Positions 59,458 to 64,000 of a DNA stretch of 64,000 nt are shown here, one piece after another (the first letter of the stretch is position 1; each line of letters starts with the position of its first letter). Location: NCBI GenBank assembly GCA_036262035.1, contig DATAJS010000032.1, forward strand, positions 186,001 through 250,000. The letters run 5' to 3'. This DNA comes from Burkholderiales bacterium (GTDB lineage Bacteria > Pseudomonadota > Gammaproteobacteria > Burkholderiales > SG8-41). The position numbers and the translations under genes were made by a program. The notes beneath the pieces are model-generated. The model saw nothing but the letters and a program-made list of their open reading frames with translations, was not told the DNA's origin and made no database searches.

Positions 59458-62400
59458 TCGCCGCTCTCATACGCGCATCGATCGCGAACCGCTTTCTCGT
59501 CTTGATGGCGACGCTGCTCGTCACGGCGTGGGGCATTTACGCAGCGATGCGCACGCCGGTCGACGCCCTGCCCGATCTCAGCGATGTGCAGGTGATCGTC
59601 CGCACGACGTACCCGGGCCAGGCGCCGCGGATCGTCGAAGACCAGGTCACCTATCCGCTCACGACGACGATGCTTTCGGTCCCGGGCGCGAAGACGGTTC
59701 GAGGCTATTCGTTCTTCGGCGACTCGTTCGTCTACATCCTCTTCGACGATGCGACCGATCCGTACTGGGCACGGTCGCGCGTGCTCGAGTACTTGAATCA
59801 GGTCCAATCCCGACTGCCGCCCCAGGCGAAACCGGGGTTGGGGCCGGACGCCACCGGCGTCGGCTGGATTTACCAGTACGCGCTGGTCGATCGCACGGGC
59901 AAGCACGACCTCGGCGAGCTGCGGGCGATCCAGGACTGGTTTCTCAAGTACGAGCTCAAGGCCCTGCCGAACGTCTCCGAAGTTGCGAGCGTCGGCGGCA
60001 TGGTGCGCCAGTACCAGATCGTGCTCGACCCCGACCGGCTGCGTGCTTACGGGATTCCGCACTCGCGCGTGATCGGCGCGGTGCAGAACGCGAACCGCGA
60101 GTCCGGCGGCTCGATCGTGGAGCTCGCCGAAGCCGAGTACATGGTCCGCTCGAGCGGCTATCTGAAGACGCTCGACGATTTCCGATCGATACCGCTGACG
60201 ACGTCGAAGAGCGGCGTTCCCGTCCTGCTGCGCGACGTTGCGCGCGTGCAGATGGGGCCGGAGATGCGCCGCGGCATCGCCGAGCTCGACGGTGAAGGCG
60301 AAGTCGCGGGCGGCGTGATCGTCATGCGCGCAGGCAAAAACGCGCTCGAGACCATCAACGCGGTCAAGACGAAGCTCGCCGAGCTTCGCAAAGGTCTCCC
60401 TGAAGGCGTCGAGATCGTCGAGACCTACGACCGTTCGGGACTCATCGAGCGTGCCGTCAGCCACCTTCGCGAGAAGCTCGTCGAGGAATTCATCGTCGTC
60501 GCGCTGGTGTGCATCGCCTTCCTGCTGCACTTGCGCTCGGCCCTCGTCGCGGTCGTGACGCTCCCGCTCGGCGTGCTCGTGGCGTTCATCGTCATGTACT
60601 ACCAGGGGGTCAACGCGAACATCATGTCGCTGGGCGGGATCGCCATCGCCATCGGCGCGATGGTCGACGCGGCCATCGTGATGATCGAGAACGCCCACAA
60701 GCACCTCGAAGCGTGGTCGCACGCCCATCCGGGCGAGCGAATCGGCACATCGGAGCGCTGGCAGGTCATCGCGGACGCCTCCGCCGAGGTCGGACCGGCT
60801 CTTTTCTTCTCGCTGCTGATCATCACCCTTTCCTTCGTACCGGTGTTTGCGCTGGAGGCTCAGGAAGGCCGGCTCTTCGCGCCGCTCGCTTATACCAAAA
60901 CCTACGCGATGGCGGCGGCCGCAGGCCTCGCGGTGACGCTGATTCCGGTCCTCATGGGCTATTTCATCCGGGGCCGAATACCGGAAGAGCGGCGCAATCC
61001 CATCAATCGCGGCCTCATCGCCGTCTATCGCCCGATGCTCGGTGCGGTCCTGCGGTGGCCGAAGACGACCATCGCGGTGGCGGTCGCGGTTCTGCTGCTC
61101 AGCGTGCTTCCGTTGACCCGACTCGGCGGCGAGTTCCTGCCGCCGCTGTACGAAGGCGACCTGCTGTACATGCCGAGCGCGCTGCCCGGAATCTCGCCCG
61201 CGAAGGCTGCCGAGATCCTTCAACAAACCGATCGGCTGATCCGAACCGTTCCCGAGGTCGCGCGCGTGTTCGGCAAAGTGGGCCGCGCGGAAACCGCGAC
61301 CGACCCGGCGCCGCTGGAAATGTTCGAGACGACGGTGCAGCTCAAGCCGCGCGACGAATGGCGAGCAGGCATGACGCCGGACAAGCTCACCCAGGAGCTG
61401 GACGGGCTGGTCCGCGTGCCCGGCCTCGCGAACATCTGGATACCTCCGATCCGCAATCGGATCGACATGCTCGCGACCGGCATCAAGAGCCCGCTCGGCA
61501 TCAAGGTGTCCGGTCCCGACCTGCCGGAGATCGAGAAAGTCGCGGGGGAGATCGAGCGGCTGGTGAAGGACGTTCCAGGTGTCACGTCCGCTCTCGCCGA
61601 GCGCGTAACCGGCGGCCGTTACATCGACGTCGATATCGATCGGGCGGCGGCGGCTCGATACGGCCTGAACGTCTCCGATGTCCAGTCGGTGGTGTCCGCC
61701 GCGATCGGCGGCGAGAACATCGGCGAAACCATCGAAGGCCGCAGGCGCTTTCCGATCAACGTGCGCTATCCGCGCGAGCTGCGGGATTCACTGACCGACC
61801 TGCGGCAGTTGCCGATCGTCACCGACGCGGGCGCGCAGATTCCGCTGTCCGCCGTCGCCGCGGTGCGCATCGCCGACGGTCCCGCGTCGCTCAAGAGCGA
61901 AAACGCCCGCCTGTCGGGCTGGATCTACGTCGACATCCACGGCCGCGATCTCGCGTCCGTGGTCGCCGACGCGAAGCGCGCCGTGGCCGGCGCTGTCAAC
62001 CTGCCGCCGGGCGTGTCCGTTCAGTGGTCGGGGCAGTTCGAGTATCTGGAGCGGGCGGCGCAGCGCCTGAAGGTCGTGGTGCCCTTCACGCTGATGATCA
62101 TCTTCGTCCTGCTCTTTCTCACCTTCAGTCGCGCCGGCGAAGCGGCGCTCATCATGAGCGCGCTGCCGTTCGCGCTCGTCGGCGGCATCTGGTACGTGTT
62201 CCTGCTCGGCCATCATCTTTCGGTCGCCAGCGCGATCGGTTTCATCGCGCTCGCGGGGCTCGCCGCGGAATTCGGTGTCGTCATGCTGGTCTACATCCGG
62301 CACGCCCTCGACGCGCGGCTCGCGGCAGGCGCACCGAATACACGCGAGACGCTGCTGGCCGCGATCGAGGAAGGCGCGGTGCTGCGCGTCCGGCCGAAGG

Positions 62401-62624
62401 CGATGACCGTCGCGGTGATCGTCGCAGGCCTGGCGCCGATCATGTGGTCCGACGGCACGGGCGCGGAGATCATGCAGCGCATCGCCGCGCCGATGATCGG
62501 CGGCATGATCACCGCTCCGCTGCTCTCGATGTTCGTCATACCCGCGGCTTACCTGCTCATGCGCCAGCCGCGTTTCCATCGTCGTTTGTTCAACCACGTA
62601 GCAACCACAGGAGAAGTACGATGA
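59454..62624 (+). CDS. cusA: Cu(I)/Ag(I) efflux RND pump CusA
   Basis: A 1056-aa inner-membrane RND transporter with 12 helices. The proton-relay acidic helix [20 protein letters not shown] is present. The three Met residues of the copper relay are kept: [21 protein letters not shown] and [13 protein letters not shown], spaced 50 and 49 residues as Met573, Met623 and Met672 of E. coli CusA. This identifies copper/silver rather than Co/Zn/Cd (CzcA). Its stop overlaps the cusF ATG. Confidence 0.96.
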   Translation: MIAALIRASIANRFLVLMATLLVTAWGIYAAMRTPVDALPDLSDVQVIVRTTYPGQAPRIVEDQVTYPLTTTMLSVPGAKTVRGYSFFGDSFVYILFDDATDPYWARSRVLEYLNQVQSRLPPQAKPGLGPDATGVGWIYQYALVDRTGKHDLGELRAIQDWFLKYELKALPNVSEVASVGGMVRQYQIVLDPDRLRAYGIPHSRVIGAVQNANRESGGSIVELAEAEYMVRSSGYLKTLDDFRSIPLTTSKSGVPVLLRDVARVQMGPEMRRGIAELDGEGEVAGGVIVMRAGKNALETINAVKTKLAELRKGLPEGVEIVETYDRSGLIERAVSHLREKLVEEFIVVALVCIAFLLHLRSALVAVVTLPLGVLVAFIVMYYQGVNANIMSLGGIAIAIGAMVDAAIVMIENAHKHLEAWSHAHPGERIGTSERWQVIADASAEVGPALFFSLLIITLSFVPVFALEAQEGRLFAPLAYTKTYAMAAAAGLAVTLIPVLMGYFIRGRIPEERRNPINRGLIAVYRPMLGAVLRWPKTTIAVAVAVLLLSVLPLTRLGGEFLPPLYEGDLLYMPSALPGISPAKAAEILQQTDRLIRTVPEVARVFGKVGRAETATDPAPLEMFETTVQLKPRDEWRAGMTPDKLTQELDGLVRVPGLANIWIPPIRNRIDMLATGIKSPLGIKVSGPDLPEIEKVAGEIERLVKDVPGVTSALAERVTGGRYIDVDIDRAAAARYGLNVSDVQSVVSAAIGGENIGETIEGRRRFPINVRYPRELRDSLTDLRQLPIVTDAGAQIPLSAVAAVRIADGPASLKSENARLSGWIYVDIHGRDLASVVADAKRAVAGAVNLPPGVSVQWSGQFEYLERAAQRLKVVVPFTLMIIFVLLFLTFSRAGEAALIMSALPFALVGGIWYVFLLGHHLSVASAIGFIALAGLAAEFGVVMLVYIRHALDARLAAGAPNTRETLLAAIEEGAVLRVRPKAMTVAVIVAGLAPIMWSDGTGAEIMQRIAAPMIGGMITAPLLSMFVIPAAYLLMRQPRFHRRLFNHVATTGEVR

Positions 62625-62962
62625 AAGCAGTCGTTTTCACAATCGCGTTCGCCGGCAGCATCGCCACCGTTCACGCGGGCGACATGAAAGGCATGGACAT
62701 GAAGGACATGTCCCCGTCGCAGATGGCCAAGGACGCCAAGCCCGGCAAACACATTGCCAAAGGCACGGTGAAAAGCGTCGACGCCAAGGCGCAGACCGTG
62801 ACGCTGGATCACGAGCCCGTGAAAAGCATGAGCTGGCCTGCGATGACCATGACCTTCAAGGTCCGGGACAAGGCTGTCATGGAGAAGCTCGCGCAAGGCA
62901 AGAAGGTCACAGTCGAGTTCGAGCAGCGCGGCAAGGACTACGTCATCACGAGCGCCAAATAG
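62621..62962 (+). CDS. cusF: periplasmic copper chaperone CusF
   Basis: A 113-aa protein: signal peptide ([19 protein letters not shown]), a Met/Asp-rich stretch ([11 protein letters not shown]), then the small OB-fold CusF domain with [18 protein letters not shown] holding the His, Trp and two Met that bind Cu(I). Translationally coupled to cusA. Together with the CusB fusion, the system has two CusF-like sites. Confidence 0.95.
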   Translation: MKAVVFTIAFAGSIATVHAGDMKGMDMKDMSPSQMAKDAKPGKHIAKGTVKSVDAKAQTVTLDHEPVKSMSWPAMTMTFKVRDKAVMEKLAQGKKVTVEFEQRGKDYVITSAK

Positions 62963-62984
62963 CCCCATCACGCGTGGCATAGGG

Positions 62985-63128
62985 CCCCACGCGCCGCCGG
63001 GATACCGGAGCGATATGCCGGCGTTCGGAGGACGGCTGAGCGATGCCGAGATCGCCGCCGTTCTGGCCTTTATCAAGAGCGCGGATACAAGGAGCTCAGG
63101 ATGTTTCGGATTATCGCTGGTACTCTGA
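62985..63128 (+). pseudogene. C-terminal remnant of a class I cytochrome c
   Basis: The frame reads PPGYRSDMPAFGGRLSDAEI then AAVLAFIKS, the standard end of a c-type cytochrome (Met ligand in DMPAF, final helix), but the CxxCH heme-binding part is missing and no start or signal peptide exists. It sits in the 138-bp gap between cusF and the intact cytochrome and runs into the latter's start. Probably the remains of a cytochrome gene lost by deletion after cusF. Confidence 0.7.
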
Positions 63129-63802
63129 CGGCTTCGCTGGTCATGATCGCTGCGCCGGTCGCGGCCGCGGCGGGTGACACATCGCGAGGCGCGAAACTGT
63201 TTCAGCAATGTGCCGCCTGTCATTCCACGAAGCCTGGCGAGCACCTGACCGGGCCCAGCCTGGCGCATGCGTGGGGTCAGCGCGCGGCCTCCAGCAAGGA
63301 CTTCCTGCGCTACTCCGACGCACTCAAACGTTCCGCCGTGACTTGGAACGAGAAGACGCTCGACCAATGGCTGGCCGGTCCCGGCCGGTTCGTTCCGGGA
63401 AACGCCATGACGTTCCCGGGCATCAAGGACCCGGGTGCTCGGCAGGATCTCATCGCGTACTTGAAAGCGGTCGCCGAGAACTCCGCGCCCACCGCCACCG
63501 GAAAACAGGAAGGCGGCATGATGATGGGCCGCTCCCAGCGGGCGAATCTGAAGAAGGCCGGCGCCGATTCGCAGGTGCTGTCCGCATCTCACTGTCGCGA
63601 CACCTACACGATCAGAACCGCGAACGGCACCGTGCACAAGGTGTGGGAATACAACTTACGCCTGAAAACCGACTCGAGCGGGGATGGGCCGCAACCCGGA
63701 AAGCCTGTCATTGTGGGGTCCGGCATGATGGGCGACCGAGTGTCGCTCGTGTTCGCCTCTCCCGCTGAAATCAGCGGCTTCATCAAGGCGTCGTGCAACT
63801 GA
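63101..63802 (+). CDS. c-type cytochrome with extra C-terminal domain
   Basis: A 233-aa secreted protein. Signal peptide (to about 25), one heme site CAACH (residues 37-41) in a class I cytochrome domain with Met ligand in NAMTFPGIKDPGARQDLIAY. From about residue 145 a second domain without heme motif follows, with two Cys (ASHCRDTYTIRTANG; KASCN at the very end) that could form a disulfide. Found behind cusF; an electron-transfer role in copper stress is a guess. Confidence 0.85.
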   Translation: MFRIIAGTLTASLVMIAAPVAAAAGDTSRGAKLFQQCAACHSTKPGEHLTGPSLAHAWGQRAASSKDFLRYSDALKRSAVTWNEKTLDQWLAGPGRFVPGNAMTFPGIKDPGARQDLIAYLKAVAENSAPTATGKQEGGMMMGRSQRANLKKAGADSQVLSASHCRDTYTIRTANGTVHKVWEYNLRLKTDSSGDGPQPGKPVIVGSGMMGDRVSLVFASPAEISGFIKASCN

Positions 63803-63805
63803 GGG

Positions 63806-63880
63806 CTCGATCTGCACGGTAACGTGTCCGATCCCGAAAGTGCTGGTGGAGCTCGTGCGCCGCGTCCTCAACAGATACAT
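63806..63880 (-). pseudogene. frameshifted C-terminal tail of a CDF-type cation efflux protein
   Basis: On the minus strand SVEDAAHELHQH (63840-63878) is followed, one base out of frame, by FGIGHVTVQIE (63806-63838), the usual C-terminus of CDF (DmeF/CzcD-like) transporters. Sequence further upstream toward 64000 shows no clear CDF homology and has stops. Likely a decayed transporter convergent with the cytochrome gene. Confidence 0.4.
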
Positions 63881-64000
63881 CATTCCCCGGCATAAGCTGC
63901 AACGAGCGGCGGAATGCGAAGCTCGAGCCAGCGCAGCAGGCTATGCGGGATGCGCGCGCAATGACAACAACGCCGAGGACCGCGCCGTGAGCCCGGATGC
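63881..64000. other. right edge of window, no supportable gene
   Basis: About 120 bp after the CDF tail. No complete frame with recognisable similarity; a gene cut by the window edge cannot be excluded. Confidence 0.4.

Overview
This window is 64 kb of GC-rich chromosome from a betaproteobacterium, most likely of the order Burkholderiales or a close relative. The evidence is the gene order (rimP-nusA-infB-rbfA-truB; smc-zipA-ligA; dapC-dapD), the lexA-imuA-imuB-dnaE2 SOS cassette, and seven Bug-type (TctC-like) periplasmic binding proteins, a family greatly expanded in this order. Nothing seen is plasmid- or phage-like.

Layout. 1-5.5 kb: translation/transcription operon on the minus strand, ending in a truB cut by the window edge. 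5.7-11.7 kb: SOS mutagenesis operon on the plus strand, with a perfect LexA box. 11.9-21.5 kb: minus-strand housekeeping genes (def, MTA/MTI phosphorylase, hpt, galU, ligA, zipA, smc). 21.6-26.6 kb: queF, dapC, dapD, a PilU-like ATPase and prmB. 26.4-30.7 kb: rluB, recR, ybaB, dnaX, pagL and the SRP RNA, all on the minus strand. 30.9-43.0 kb: an acetate-centred block. It holds acs, a small membrane protein, an SLC5-type sensor kinase with a one-domain response regulator, a CBS/DUF294 nucleotidyltransferase-like protein, and further on an orphan OmpR-type regulator divergent from a two-subunit sodium:solute symporter. Two divergent Bug genes sit inside this block. 43-44.5 kb: small TPR and membrane proteins.

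44.6-56.05 kb: an apparent genomic island. It begins at an intact tRNA-Ser(GGA) and ends at a degenerate 27-nt copy of that tRNA's 3' end. It holds a seven-gene minus-strand operon, PrpD-(TauD-Bug)x3, a divergent LysR regulator, two more Bug genes on the plus strand, and a decayed PrpD fragment at the tRNA end. No integrase and no TctA/TctB membrane subunits were seen. The inference is a laterally acquired catabolic module pairing three different Fe(II)/2-oxoglutarate oxygenases, each with its own solute-binding protein.

56.2-64 kb: a copper/silver efflux operon (cusCBA plus cusF). CusB has a fused CusF-like domain and CusA keeps the three-methionine Cu(I) relay. It is followed by a cytochrome c remnant, an intact c-type cytochrome and a frameshifted tail of a CDF-type metal transporter.

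Repeats are a second theme. Perfect hairpins sit in frame inside dnaE2, and GGGGTCAGACCCC palindromes occur both inside dnaX and between recR and ybaB. Four gene boundaries carry long inverted repeats whose arms are short purine-rich tandem units. A 27-nt unit is repeated three times just upstream of the TPR gene.
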